DNA from: Hemicordylus capensis
Taxonomy: Eukaryota > Chordata > Lepidosauria > Squamata > Cordylidae
DNA length: 64,000 nt
Assembly (NCBI RefSeq): GCF_027244095.1
Contig: NC_069669.1
Location: 6,102,501-6,166,500 of the forward strand
Direction of reading: 5' to 3'
Shown here: positions 46,967-58,030 of the stretch, piece after piece
Layout: each line of letters begins with the position of its first letter
Position numbering within the stretch: position 1 is the first letter of the stretch
Made by a program: the position numbers and the translations under genes
The notes under the pieces: generated by a model
The model's input: the letters and a program-made list of their open reading frames with translations, nothing else
Told to the model about the DNA's origin: nothing
Databases searched by the model: none

Positions 46967-47240
46967 CCCCCGGCCGCTCCGGCCGCCTTGGATCGCGCGC
47001 TGCCACCGGCCGGCTGCTTAGCCGGCCTGCCTGCTCCTCCTCCTCTCCTCCTCCTCCGCCGCCGCCTCGACCCCGGCTTCCTTTCGCTCTACGCCCATTG
47101 GGACGAAAACCGGTCGGGCAGCAAGCCGATCCTGCCCCGCAGCGCCTTGGCCCCCTTCCGCCCCGCTGCTGCTTCCACCGTGGCTGGTTTCTTCGCCCGC
47201 GGCTTCAGATGCAGAAGCCAGCAGCTGGGCGATGATGCTC
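46580..47240 (-). promoter_or_regulatory. MPV17L: CpG island, MPV17L promoter
   Basis: Very GC- and CpG-rich sequence covers exon 1 and about 270 bp upstream of the ATG. No TATA box is evident. The transcription start is not determined. Confidence 0.7.
46666..46966 (-). CDS. MPV17L: MPV17L coding exon 1
   Basis: It encodes residues 1-100 (MAQLGRLVRRRPWLCNVALY ... DQLVGAPVAVLAFYT) plus one base. Donor GTGAGT begins at 46665 on the minus strand. The ATG context has G at -3 and G at +4. The exon is extremely GC-rich, and overlapping frames on both strands stay open for that reason only. Confidence 0.94.
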
Positions 47241-47297
47241 AGGAGGACCCTGCCTGCTTCCATCCACGCCCTGGAGGTTGGCGCTCCCCAGGACCCG

Positions 47298-47406
47298 TTT
47301 GCATCCACCACCTGTTTGCAATCCATGCCTCTTTGCATGGATCCACACCTGTTTGCATCTATGCTTTTTTGCATCCAGGACCGGTTTAATCCGTGCCTCT
47401 TTGCAT
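47298..47406. repeat. Degenerate tandem repeat with six TTTGCA(T) words
   Basis: TTTGCAT or TTTGCAA begins at 47298, 47315, 47332, 47352, 47368 and 47400. The spacings of 17, 17, 20, 16 and 32 point to an old unit of about 17 bp. It lies 330-440 bp upstream of the MPV17L ATG. TTTGCAT is the core of POU-factor octamer sites; function is only inferred. Confidence 0.65.
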
Positions 47407-49163
47407 GGAACCAGGACCTCAGGGGATGGGGCTATGCTCATAGCCCAGGTTAGGTTATGACTCACGGAGGTCATAAGAACAGCCCTGCTGGATCAGGTCC
47501 AAGGCCCATCTAGTCCAGCATCCTGTTTCGCACAGTGGCCCACCAGATGCCGCTGGAAGCCACAGGCAGGGGTTGAGGGCATGCCCTCTCTCCTGCTGTT
47601 ACTCCCCTGCAACTAGGTCCTAGCTATGTCAAGCTTTAAAAGCCCCATAGGATTAACAACCCCCCCCAAGGTGAATGAAAATAGAAATAATAAAGCTTAA
47701 TTTACTTGCCAATTTACTTAATTTACTTGCCATTTACTTAATTTACTTGCCATTAGTTGTGGATGCATCCACAACTAATGACATAACAAAAAAAAAGTGA
47801 TCTTACAATCAATCAATTTTATCATGGTCAAAGACCAGCATAGGTAATAATACAGTAAAATAGATAATAGAGCCATACTGAAAGTTGCTACAGCACAGAT
47901 TCATAAATGCATACAACTATCAATGAATATAAACATGTCTAAGAAGTATAAAATGTTTAATATAAGCTATAAGATATACTAAAGGGCAAAAGTGGGATAG
48001 CTAAAAAAATAAGGGAAGAGAGCTAACTGCTAAAACTGATAAGACAACTAACTAGTATAAGCAATATAGTGCAATCTAGATAAAAATTGGTCTATAGGGA
48101 AATACAACTCGAAAGGGATGACTAGTAAAATGGAGGTAAAACGTGATTAAATATATCAGTACATATAACTATCTATGAGTTAAAAGCATCTAAGAAAGTA
48201 CAAGTATTTAAAAAGACATGTTAGGATGTACTACTATAAGGTAAATTGGCCAGTAGTTTAAATCACGGGTTATGGGCTGTCAGAGTCCGACGGATCTTGC
48301 ACACTGGCTGCACAGAACCTACCGACATTGTATGTGAGGGTTCATTTTTCATCCGAGAGCAGCATCTTTGTGTAGACTTGACTGAGGCGGCTGGGATAGT
48401 TGAGAAGCAGAGGAAGTATGAGCTTCTTCCAGCTAGATCTTACAATAAGCCTATTTCCATTAGACAGCACTATCCCTAGGCGTAGGGCCGGTGCCAACTA
48501 TTTTGTGCCCTAGGCAAGGCTATGTACTTGCACGCCCCCCTCCAAATTTCAACTTCGATTTTCAAAAAAAAAAGTTGTTTTGTAGGAAAAATGAAAAGCA
48601 CAAAACTTGAAACTGCTAAATTTATTTTAAATTGCAAGCATAGGTAATTCATCAATTTTTGATTATCTTTCTCAGATACAAAAGAAAATATTTTGGCACA
48701 CAAATCGTTTTGATTGATTGGATACACTCTGCGCCCCTTTGAGGTCTGCGCCCTAAGCAGCTGCCTAGTTGGCCTAAAGGTAGCACCGGCCCTGCCTAGG
48801 AGGGTGCAGGGCTGGGAGGGAGCAGCACTCCCCATCAGCCAGCTAGAAATATCTTTACATGAAAATACATTATGTCAAATGTATTATGTTATCTTTTTTA
48901 CTTTTTGTATTCAGAGGCCTCTCATAGTGCGAGGCCCTAAGCTGTCGCTAACTTAGCTTGGGCCTAAGTCCAGTAATGGTCGTAGCTCAGTGGCAGAGTA
49001 TGCTTTAAAAATAAATAATTGCAGATTACAGATCACAAACAGCCGCGGGCCCACCTTTCTTCTCACCAGTGTGTGGCAGCACAGCTCAGTGCTGGACATC
49101 TGCCAACGCTTGTATCTGTTTCCTTAGCAAGTCAGCGCAGACAATACTGAGACAATACTAAGA

Positions 49164-49762
49164 GCTGGTCTTGTGGTAGCAAGCATGACTTGTCCCCTTA
49201 GCTAAGCAGGGTCTGCCCTGGTTGCATATGAATGGGAGACTAGAAGTGTGAGCACTGGAAGATCTTCCCCTCGGGATGGAGCCGCTCTAGGAAGAGCAGA
49301 AGGTTCCACGTTCCCTCCCTGGCAGCATCTCCAAGATAGGGTGGAGAGAGATTCCTGCCTGCAACCTTGGAGAAGCCACTGCCAGTCTGTGAAGACAATA
49401 CTGAGCTAGATAGACCAATGGTTTGACTCAGTATATGGCAGCTTCCTATGTTCCAATGAGCTAGAGATGGACCAAGGGAGGAGATGAGAGCTGGTCTTGT
49501 GGGAGCAAGCAAGGTCTTTCGTGCTTTGCATTTGAATGGGATGCTACATGTGTGAGCACTGTAAGATTATTCCCCTCAGGGGATGGGGCTGCTCTGGGAA
49601 GAGCATCTAGGTTCCAAGTTGCTTCCTTGGCATCTCCAAGACAGGGCTGAGAGAGACTCCTGCCTGCAACCTTGGAGAAGCTGCTGCTAGTCTGTGAAGA
49701 CAATATTGAACTCGATGGACCAATGATCTGACTTGGTATAAGGCAGCTTCCTATGTTCAAAT
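49164..49762 (+). mobile_element. Two SINE-A long forms in tandem
   Basis: 49164-49457 starts AGAGCTGGTCTTGTGGTAGC and contains the 5S-like TTAGCTAAGCAGGGTCTGCC and GAATGGGAGACTAG. 49486-49762 starts at a second GAGCTGGTCTTGTGGGAGCA but lacks the GCTAAGCAGGG part. Both end GGCAGCTTCCTATGTTC. Confidence 0.8.
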
Positions 49763-49764
49763 CT

Positions 49765-49885
49765 TGGCTCATCTACTGCAAATCGCGGGGGTATGTTTAT
49801 CAAGAACACTTCCCTGCACTGAGCAGAGGGCTGGACTAGAAAACCTCTAAAAGACCCTCCAAATCTATCATTCTATGATTCTGTT
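49765..49885 (+). mobile_element. CR1-type 3' end
   Basis: GAGGGCTGGACTAGAAAACC TCTAAAAGACCCTCCAAATC ends in ATCATTCTATGATTCTG, the CR1 terminal repeat. Confidence 0.75.
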
Positions 49886-49992
49886 ACTTCTGTTATGGTG
49901 ACGACAGCAAACTCCCATAATCTATGAACCACTGAGTGTCCAAGAGGCATGAGACATTGGCCTTGGAATATGTTAAATGTTATAAACAAGTA

Positions 49993-50291
49993 TAGGAACA
50001 TAGGAAGCAGCTATATACTGAGTCAGACCATTAGTCCACCTAGCTCAGTATTGTCTACACAGACTGACAGTGGCTTGTCCAAGGTTGTAGGCAAGTGTCT
50101 CTCCCAGCCCTATCTTGGAGATGCTGCCAGGGAGGGAACTTGGAACCTTCTACGTGCAAGCACATAGGTGGTCTACCTCTGGGAATATGTTCCTGGTCTC
50201 AGACATGTAGTCTCTCATTCAAATGGAAACCAAGGTGGACCCTGCTTAGAAAGGGGACAATTCATGCTTACTACCACATGACCAGATCTCC
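49993..50291 (-). mobile_element. SINE-A, long form
   Basis: AGGAACATAGGAAGCAGCTA to CATTCAAATGGAAACCAAGG and ACATGACCAGATCTCCTGG (reversed head). Confidence 0.76.
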
Positions 50292-50726
50292 TGGTTAAAT
50301 ACTGCCATTTGATATAGACCAGCGGGTCCCAACGTCTTCCTTTATGTGGACCACTGCATAGTCATCGAAAGCTTTTGCAGACCACCATGTTAGCAAGCCG
50401 TTTTAAACATGTTTAACATAGCCGATGGCTGACGAGGTATAAATATATCAAGGGGTATTAAAAACACCCTGTTTCCCTTTTTTGGTAAACAATGTATCTT
50501 TTTTTGCTTCTTATATAAGTAATAGATGCATATATCCGATAATCTTTTTACCCACAATAAAAATACCCACAAACCCCACACCTACCCCTCTCCCTCCTGC
50601 CAGTGGCTTGTTTGTCAAGCATTTCCCCGCTGCGCCTTTTAAGGTGGCTATGGGTCTGTTTTAGTCACTCTTTTAGTTTTATATTGTTCAGTGTTTTATC
50701 AGTTTTGCTGTTTGTTTTTTTAATAG

Positions 50727-50991
50727 GAACATAGTAAGCTGCCTCCTACCAAGTTAGACCATTGGTCCATGTAGCTCAGTATTGTCTTCACAGACTGGCA
50801 GCAGCTTCTCCAAGGTTACAGGCAGGAGTCTCTCTCAGCCCTATCTTGGAGATGCTGCCAGAGAGGGAACTTGGAATCTTCTGCAGGCAAGCATGCAGAT
50901 GTTCTCCCATTGAGCTATGGAGTCTCCCATTCAAATGCAAACCAGGGCAGACTCTGCTTAGCAAAGGGGACAATTAATGCTTGCTCAATGT
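50727..50991 (-). mobile_element. SINE-A, long form, partial
   Basis: GAACATAGTAAGCTGCCTCC to CATTCAAATGCAAACCAGGG and CAATTAATGCTTGCT. Confidence 0.74.
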
Positions 50992-51465
50992 TACACTGCC
51001 TGAATGATTTTCAATCCGTTTTATTCTTCTTTTGGTGTTCTCCTGCCCTTCCTGTGTTCTGTTGGTCTTCTCCCACTCCTCCAGCAGCTTTGCATTGGAG
51101 GGGTGGGATATAAATGTTTTAAATAAATAATTTAAGATTTCCGGTCACAAACTGCAGCCCTGATCTTGCTTCTCACCAGTGTGTGGTGTCCAGTTCAGTG
51201 CTGGACACCAACCAGCCAAAGGTCGTATCTGTTGCCTTAGTTAGCATCCTTTGGAAATGGCTTAAAGGCAGAAGTCCCCTCGTGCCCCCCCCCCAATGTC
51301 TACCTTCAGGCAACGCTTTCCATACTGTGCAGTCAAGGAGCTGCTGCACAAACTCAGTTCTCCTGGGATGCTGTCCCAGTTTTGGGGGCCACACCATAGT
51401 ATCATATGAAATCAGAGTGCAGGAATCTTGTGGGAAATGTATATTTCACTAATTCTAAGGGGCAG

Positions 51466-51628
51466 GGGCATAGCTAGTGGAGATGGGGCCGTGTTTACCC
51501 CTCTCTCTGGCGGCCTCTCAGTGTGAGGGAGCTAATGAAGAAAATAGGGAAAGGTGGAGCTGGGGGCCCCTCAGGAGCTCAGGCCCGGGTTCTTTGAACC
51601 CTTTCACTCAATTATAGCTACACCCCTG
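51466..51628. mobile_element. hAT-like MITE, CAGGGGYRTAGCTA ends
   Basis: CAGGGGCATAGCTAGTGGAG at one end, CAATTATAGCTACACCCCTG at the other, which are imperfect complements. A sibling lies at about 33835-33979 with the same GAGTTAATGAAGAAAATAGG and GGGTTCTTTGAACCC words. Confidence 0.65.
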
Positions 51629-52089
51629 GCTACAGGAACTCCAGGACACTCAGGATGCAGAGTGGCCTGGAGTCCCTGTAGCTCTTAGAATTATGAATGA
51701 AAAGTAAATTCTGTACAGTTAGCTTTCTACTTGTTTGGGGTTTTCTCCCCCCCACCCCCACCCCATGTGTTGTTTATTCCATTTTATAGGACTAAAACTG
51801 TTAAGTAATACACAAGATCCTGCAGCAGATTCAAAGGACTGAACCCTTGCGACTCAGCCAGGACAAGCAACATTGCACACGGAATACAGGAGAAATCAAA
51901 TGTGAGGACCATGTCCTCTCTATGAAAAGGCAGCCATGATGTAATAAACACACAAGAGAGGAGGTGTAACGCTATTAGTAAACACACAGGAGAAGCGCAA
52001 GGACTTTGTCCTCGGTGGAAAACTATAAAACATATAAAACAAACACATCTAGGCAGTGCGCTGTTTGCTGTAATTCCTCCCCTGAAACT

Positions 52090-52325
52090 GACACTTCATC
52101 CCTCTGCATCCGATCTCGTGGATGGCGGTGATGATTCATGTACTTTTGTATTGCCCCTTTTATTGTGATGTTCGTTTTGAATTTATTACGCCTATTGTTA
52201 GCAAATATCCGGGTAGATTGGACAAGCTTTATTTTGCCCTGTTTTATCTGACCGGGATTCGAGCATCACTGACAAAGTTGCCAATTTCTTCCTGGCTGTT
52301 GCCCCGCTTAGTACTCGACTGAGTA
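52090..52325 (+). mobile_element. Non-LTR retrotransposon ORF fragment, C-terminal part
   Basis: The plus frame VLLYCPFYCDVRFEFITPIV and IRASLTKLPISSWLLP resembles the C-terminal region (CP.Y..R..F..P) of LINE reverse-transcriptase proteins common in reptiles. It is short and 5' truncated. Confidence 0.5.
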
Positions 52326-52540
52326 GTATTGACTGCCTGGAGTGTGGTTGCTGGACTTCAACTCCCATAAACCCCAGCGACAACAGCCAAAGGCTGTTAA
52401 ACTTCCGGCTTAGAATTATGGGAGTTGAAGTCCAACACCACCAGGGGACCCAAGTTTGAGAACCTTCTGATGTATTTTATCTTGTTGTTTGTTACTTGTG
52501 TGTTGATGCATTTCCCCCCTCCCCACCGTTTCTGGCCTAT

Positions 52541-53114
52541 TATTGACCGTCATAAAGCTTAACACGATCGGCTCGGGTCGTCCCACTGCGCGCAGACTCA
52601 GTGGGACAGCATGTCGTCATCGGCCTCCCGGGCCCTTTGTGAGGAATGGTCCACTAAGCATAAGGGGAGACACCCAAAAACCACGCGGAGGGCTTTTGAC
52701 GCGCAGAGCGGTCCCGCGAGGCATCTTCTTCGGTCGGGGTGGCTCTTAGGCTTCACCACTCCTTAGGCAGCCGCCTTTCCCTTAGCCCGCTGCCTTCCCG
52801 CGCCCCTCTCTTGTGGCTGTTGGTACGCTCCTCCGCCCTGCCCGTGCCCGGCGCTCTTGCGCCCCCTGTCAATCACAGCCAGTACGGAAGCCCGCGAGGC
52901 TCGCACTGCCCTCCGCCGCCGTCTCCTAGGTGAGCGCGTAACTTCCCCCCGCAGCCGCCTGGCCCTTCGTCAGCGCTGCCAACGTGGAGCCGGCTGAGGC
53001 GAAGGCGGAAGTGTTCTGAGGGAGAGGAGGAGGAGGAGGAGGAGGAGGAGGGAAAGAAGAAGGCCCGCCGCCACTGCAGCAGCAGCAGCAGCAGCAGCAG
53101 AGGAACCTCCGGCC
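52541..53114 (+). promoter_or_regulatory. PDXDC1: CpG-rich PDXDC1 promoter and 5'UTR with GGA and CAG runs
   Basis: CpG-dense sequence leads into a purine run of GGA triplets (about 53023-53051) and then eight CAG triplets (53077-53100), ending 14 bp before the ATG. The triplet runs probably lie in the transcribed 5'UTR, though the start site is unknown. No TATA box is evident. Confidence 0.65.
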
Positions 53115-53135
53115 ATGGAGAGCTCCTTGGAGAAG
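53115..53135 (+). CDS. PDXDC1: PDXDC1 coding exon 1 (seven codons)
   Basis: The ATG in strong context (GGCCATGG) reads MESSLEK and runs straight into GTCGGC, the presumed donor. Human PDXDC1 begins MDASLEK, and as I recall its first coding exon stops at the same Lys. Gene order next to MPV17L supports the call. PDXDC1 is a pyridoxal-phosphate-dependent decarboxylase-like protein; its catalytic parts lie beyond the window. I searched 53136-64000 for the next exon (human IADPTLAEMGKNLKEAV) and did not see it, so intron 1 exceeds 10.8 kb. The evidence is short, hence the moderate confidence. Confidence 0.72.
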
Positions 53136-54163
53136 GTCGGCTCCTGCACAGCCCTTCAGGCGGGGAAAGGGGAGGAGGAGGAGGAGGATGGGGGGGAGTG
53201 AGTGGGTTGGTGGGCTTCTGGGGCCAGGAATGGGGGGTCGGTCAAAGGGAGGAGGAGGAAGGATGGATCATGGCAGGGATCAACCATGACAGGGAGTAAT
53301 CCTTATTCCCAAAGTGGTTCATCCCCAGGGATGCCAACGTGGCTCTGCTTTTCTGTGTCTGGTTCGGTTTAATTATTATTTTTGATGCCAGTCTGTGAAA
53401 CAGGCAGAGCATCTTTCCCCCCTCTTGGCGGGGGCTGATCCTGACAGTCCTTTCGTCCAGTCTTATTGTGATCTTTGGTCAGATATACAATCCAGATCAC
53501 ATTTTTAAAAAAGGAACCTTGGAGGTAGATATCAAAACAGATGTGTACATGTCAGTATGTATGCATATCAGATATCCATGCAATGGTGTATATGTGTAAT
53601 ATACACACCTGGGCCCTTTCCGTCCTGTTTTCCCCGGTCTTGGGAACGGATAAGGTCATGCATCTGGCTAGAATATTAGAGTAGGGAGGGTCCCTGGAGG
53701 ACTTATCTGTGCTCGGTGTAGGTGATTCTGAGGTTGGTTTTCTTCTTCTTGGGGGCTGATAAAGTCATGAATCATAGGATATCGGAGCTGGAAGAGGCCC
53801 CTGAAGGCCTTCTAGTCAAAGCCATGCTCAGTACAAGTGATTCTAAGGTACTTTTCTCTCTCTTTCTCTTCCTCTTCTTCTTGGCTGATAAGGCAGTCCA
53901 AACATTTTTGTTTGGGGAGGCTGATAAGGTGATCCTTAGAGTCATTTTCTTCTTATTGGAGGCTGATAACCTGTTTCTTAGGGTCATCCCCCTCCCCCAA
54001 GAAACCGGAGACTGATACAGGGAAACTTGGGGACTGATACAGTCATAGAATGTCAGAGCTAGAAGGATCCTCCCTGGAGTTTATGGAAGAGAGATCTGAA
54101 ACGGTCTCTTGACTGGACCAGTGTTGCAAAGAGGACTCGGTGTAAGGATCAATGTTGCAAGAT

Positions 54164-55097
54164 CATGAGAGGAGAGCTGGTCTTTTGGTAGCAAGCACTG
54201 TTCCCTCTAACAGGGATTCACAGATGTTGTTGACTACAACTCCCATAATCCCCAAGCAAAGGCTATTGCAGCTCAGGTTGCTGGGAGTTGTAGTCAACAG
54301 CAACTGGGAATCCCTGTTATAGGGAATACTAAAAGCAAGCATGAATTGGACCCTGCTTAGCAAAGAGGACATTCAGGTTTACATAAGAACATAGGAAGCT
54401 GCCATATCCCGAGTCAGACCATTGGCCCATCTAGCTTACTATTGTCTACACCAGGACTGCTCAACTTTGGCCCTCCTGCAGATGTTGGCCTACAACTCCC
54501 ATAATTCCTGGCTATTGGCCACTGTGGCTGGAGATTATGGGAGTTGTAGTCCAAAACCAGCTGGGGAGCCTAAGTTGAGCAGGCCTGGTCTACACAGACT
54601 GGCAGCGGCTTCTCCAAGGTTGCAGGCAGAAATCTTTCTCAGCTCTTATCTTGGAGATGCCAGGGAAGGAACTTGGAACCTAGATGCTCTTCCCAGAGTG
54701 GCTCCATCCCTTAAGGGGGATATCTTACAGTGCTCTCACTTCTAGTCTTCCTTTCATATGCAACTAGGGCAGACTCTGCTTAGCTAAGGGGACAAGTCAT
54801 GCTTGCTACCACAAGACCAGCTCTCTTCCCTCAGGTTTGCATTTGACTGGGAGACTACATGGGTGAACACTGTAAGATATTCCCCTTAGGTGATGGGGCT
54901 GCTCTGAGAAGAGCATCTTGTATTCTGCTTGCATACAGAAGGTTCCAAGTTCCCTCCCTGGCAGCATCTCCAAGATAGCGCTGATAGAGTCTCCTGCCTG
55001 CAACCTTGGAGAAGCTGCTGCCAGTCTATGTAGACAATACGGAGCTAGAGAGACCAATGGTTTGACTCGGTATATGACAACTTCCTATGTTCCTATG
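54164..55097. mobile_element. Three SINE-A copies, + - +, with two nested MITEs
   Basis: A plus 5' part (54164-54374) is broken by a MITE at 54197-54332 (flanks TAGCAAGC and AAGCAAGC, 7/8). A minus copy (54381-54831) is broken by a MITE at 54452-54587. A second plus copy (54832-55097) follows head to head with the minus copy, so the last two form a long inverted repeat of more than 250 bp per arm. Confidence 0.82.
54452..54587. mobile_element. hAT-like MITE with perfect 8-bp target duplication
   Basis: 136 bp, ends CAGGACTGCTCAACTTTGGC and AAGTTGAGCAGGCCTG. GTCTACAC flanks both sides (54444-54451, 54588-54595), and the uninterrupted SINE reads ATTGTCTACACAGACTGG at this point. Confidence 0.9.
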
Positions 55098-55749
55098 ACT
55101 CAAAAAAAGGCCAATGCAACTGCATCACAATATGAAATTGGAGGAGCTACTACTATAAATGCTGTCCATAGTGAGCCATGCTGTCCAAGTTAAAAAGAAT
55201 CACAGTAGCTGGTGCTGAGAGCGACTTCTGCCTCAGACTTTGGAGAGCTGCTGCCAGGCAGAGAAGACACTACTCTTATTGGGATGGGCTCTGCACTGGA
55301 GAGGCTTTATGTGTGCTTACCCTAGACTCAGGGAGTTGTGCATGCGTAAGGCCCCTGGTTCAATCCTTGACATCCCCAGGTAAAATGATCTCAGACAGCA
55401 AGTGCTGGAAAGACCTCCTAGCGTAGAGAGTTGCTCTTTAACTGGTCGCTTGGCTTCCATAGCTGGGTTGCATAGTCCATAGATTAATTTTAATATTAGA
55501 GTAGGAAGGGTCCTTGGAGGTCTTATCTGTGCTCGGTGTAGGTTGGTTTTGCGCTGGGTGGGGAAAGTGCTTCACCTTTTCAAGGTTCAGTATTGTCTGT
55601 TCTGACAGTCAGCAGCTCTCCAGGGCTTCAGGAAGGGATCTCTCTCAGCCCTCTCTGGAAATGCCAGGGAGCAGACCTGTCTGTGCCCTTTCACCGAGCT
55701 ACAGTCCTTCCCCTTTGCATGGATATGGTAAAAACAAACTCAGTCCAAT

Positions 55750-56110
55750 ATTTAATGTGTGGGTGGGCCTTCTCAGAGTTCTGGGCCCAGGGGAGGTGCG
55801 TGGGGCCACGGCTCATGGCAGGGCCTTCTCTGTGGCAGCCCCCTCCTTACAGAACACTCTGCCTCCTGAGATTCATAATGCCCCCTCTCTGTCCTTTAAG
55901 AAGCTCCTGAAACCTATCTGTTTTGCTAAACTTTTAGTTTTTTTGTCTCTGTGTGTGGGGAGGGGGTCCTTTTTCTTTTTTCCTTTTCTTTCTTCCCCTC
56001 CCCGTCCCCCTCACATTTCTCTCTTTTCCGTTGTTGTTTTTAATTTATATAAACTGCCTCGAGTCTAAGGAAATCAGGCGGTTGATAAATTAGCTGAATG
56101 AATGAATGAA
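55750..56110 (+). mobile_element. LINE 3' region, sense
   Basis: GCAGGGCCTTCTCTGTGGCA GCCCCCTCCTTACAGAACAC then TTTAAGAAGCTCCTGAAACC TATCTGTTTTGC, ending TATAAACTGCCTCGAGTCTA and a (GAAT)n tail. This is a common squamate LINE 3'UTR layout. A SINE-A fragment (55586-55715, -) precedes it. Confidence 0.55.
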
Positions 56111-56249
56111 TATGTGGGCTAGAAGTGCTTTCCATCTTTGAAAAGGCTTCTGAAGTAGACAGTCTGCAGCCTTCTGGAGAAGACTCCTGAAGTCAACCAT
56201 AGCTGGCCCACTGGTCTGAAGGCAGGTTTATATGTGTTCACACGCTTTA

Positions 56250-57017
56250 TGAGGAAGGGCCATAGGTCAGTTGGTAAAGCACACACTGTGCATGTTCACA
56301 GTCACAGATTCAAAAAAGGGCAGGGTTTGGGGAAACCAATGCCTCGGCTCTCGGAGACATCTGAGCGGAATAGATAATACTGCTCTAGATGCTGAGTAGA
56401 CTAAATGTACCAGTGGTCCAACTTGGTATTGGACAGCTTCATAGGTTCATAAGTTTATATGGAAGAGTCAAAGCTGAGTGAGCTGGCATGTCTGAGGTTC
56501 CTGCTTCATTCCCTACTGTCTCTAGTTGAAAAGATCTTGGGTAGCAGTTTGGAAAAAGCTCCTCCCTCAGACCTTGGAGAGCTGCTGCCAATCAGAGTGG
56601 GCTGTAGTAGGTCAGATGGGCCAACAGTCTGACTCAGTATTTATTTATTTATTTCATTTATATCCCGTTCTTCCTCTGAGGAGCTCAGAGCGGTGTACAT
56701 GCTTATTTTTATACTCACAACAACCCTGTAAAATAGGCTAGGCTGAGAGATACATGACTGGCCCAGAGTCACCCAGTGAGTTTCATGGTTGAATAGGGAT
56801 TCGAACTCGGGTCTTCCCGGTCCTAGTCCAACACTTTGTTATGCTGGCTCTGTATAAGGCAGCTTTATATGTTCTATTCCAGGGGTGTCCAACTGCGGGC
56901 CCCCCAGCTGTTGTTGACCTACAACTCCCATCATCACTGGCTACTGGCCACTGGGACTGGAGATGATGGGAGTTGTAGGCTGACAACAGCTGGAGGGCTG
57001 CAGTTGGACACCCCTCT
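56250..57017 (+). mobile_element. Worn SINE-A pair with nested Sauria SINE and terminal MITE
   Basis: Old SINE-A copies at 56250-56455 and 56465-56640. The second breaks at GACTCAGTA for a minus-strand Sauria SINE (about 56641-56845: CTGAGGAGCTCAGAGCGGTG, AGAGTCACCCAGTGAGTTTC), then resumes TATAAGGCAGCTTTATATGT. A palindromic MITE (56880-57016, ends CAGGGGTGTCCAACTGCGGG and GCAGTTGGACACCCCT) follows. Confidence 0.75.
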
Positions 57018-57647
57018 TATTCAGTCATATCATTATTATAGGGCTCCAGAGAGTCCACATGGGAGAGATTTTTGGTGGATGACCCTTGCGAAGAATTTGT
57101 CCCTGTAATCCAATATGTCTGTTTTATTTATTTCAAGTAGTACTTTGTATCAAGAGTGAAAGGGGTACACGCATACGCACGCACAGTAAATAAAAAGTTT
57201 TTAAATGTTATGACTGTTTCAAGACAATTTAGCCTCTGTGGAATATGCTGTAGTGTAGTGAAATTCCTTTCTCTAAGGCAGTATGTCAGGTTTGCTTAAA
57301 ACAATTCTCAGAACCAGAATTTGGAATGAGCATTTTAAAAAAATATTCATATATGCATAAATTTAAGGCCAAGATGCTTATATAAGATGCTTCTCTGAAG
57401 CTTCCTCTGCGGACACTTTCTCACTTTCTAGTGAAGGTTCTTGTGTGGAAGAGAAGTACTATACTGCTTTAAGCGCAACTCTCATGTTGACATGATAAAT
57501 CTGTTTTCTGACTGTACCGCTTCAGGCTGCGGTCAGCAGTGCATATGTCTACACACTGGGGGCTGGGGAATCCCTGCACACAAAAAACTAGTATGTCAGG
57601 CTTTAGCCTAGTCTTTTTCTTGGTATACTAGTTTTATGTGTGAAGGG

Positions 57648-57679
<32 letters not shown>

Positions 57680-57886
57680 GGCATTCAGTCAACCCCTGCA
57701 GTCAGAAGTAGTTCATCCCAGAAACAGGTTTATCTGCTCGTCTGCAGTTGGTGAGAGCTAGGCCATGTCAATCAAACAGACATAGACATATTTTTGTAGA
57801 AGCAGCTGGGTGCTTATAGCCAAGCCTTGGGTTTGTGGAGAAGAAAGAACAAGAAGGGCTAGGGGAGGAGAGCTGGCCTTGTGGTA

Positions 57887-58020
57887 AAGACAAAGTGTGC
57901 CGTCGAGTCCATTTCGACTCCTGGCGACCACAGAGCCCTGTGGTTTTCTTTTGGTACAGTGCAGGAGGGGTTACCATTGCCGCCTCCCATGCAGTATGAC
58001 ATGATGCCTTTCAGCATCTT
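57887..58020 (-). mobile_element. SINE-B, 5' truncated
   Basis: Antisense: AAGTGTGCCGTCGAGTCCAT, CTGGCGACCACAGAGCCCTG and TGATGCCTTTCAGCATCTT. It is flanked by CCTTGTGGTA on both sides (57877-57886, 58021-58030). Confidence 0.88.
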
Positions 58021-58030
58021 CCTTGTGGTA

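Larger units (their letters stand above)
47241..52540. other. Intergenic region between the divergent MPV17L and PDXDC1 promoters
   Basis: About 5.3 kb, no supported exon. It holds a CR1-type end (47471-47640, -), an AT-rich stretch of likely antisense LINE origin (47800-48480, from AATCAATCAATTTTATCATG), four SINE-A copies, a CR1 end (49765-49885), a MITE (51466-51628), a LINE fragment (52090-52325) and a palindromic MITE (52338-52470). Confidence 0.6.

Noticed and set aside
46514-47389. Overlapping long frames on both strands at the MPV17L promoter
   Set aside because: Only the minus frame from 46966 to the donor at 46665 matches a known protein. The others are open because the sequence is so GC-rich.
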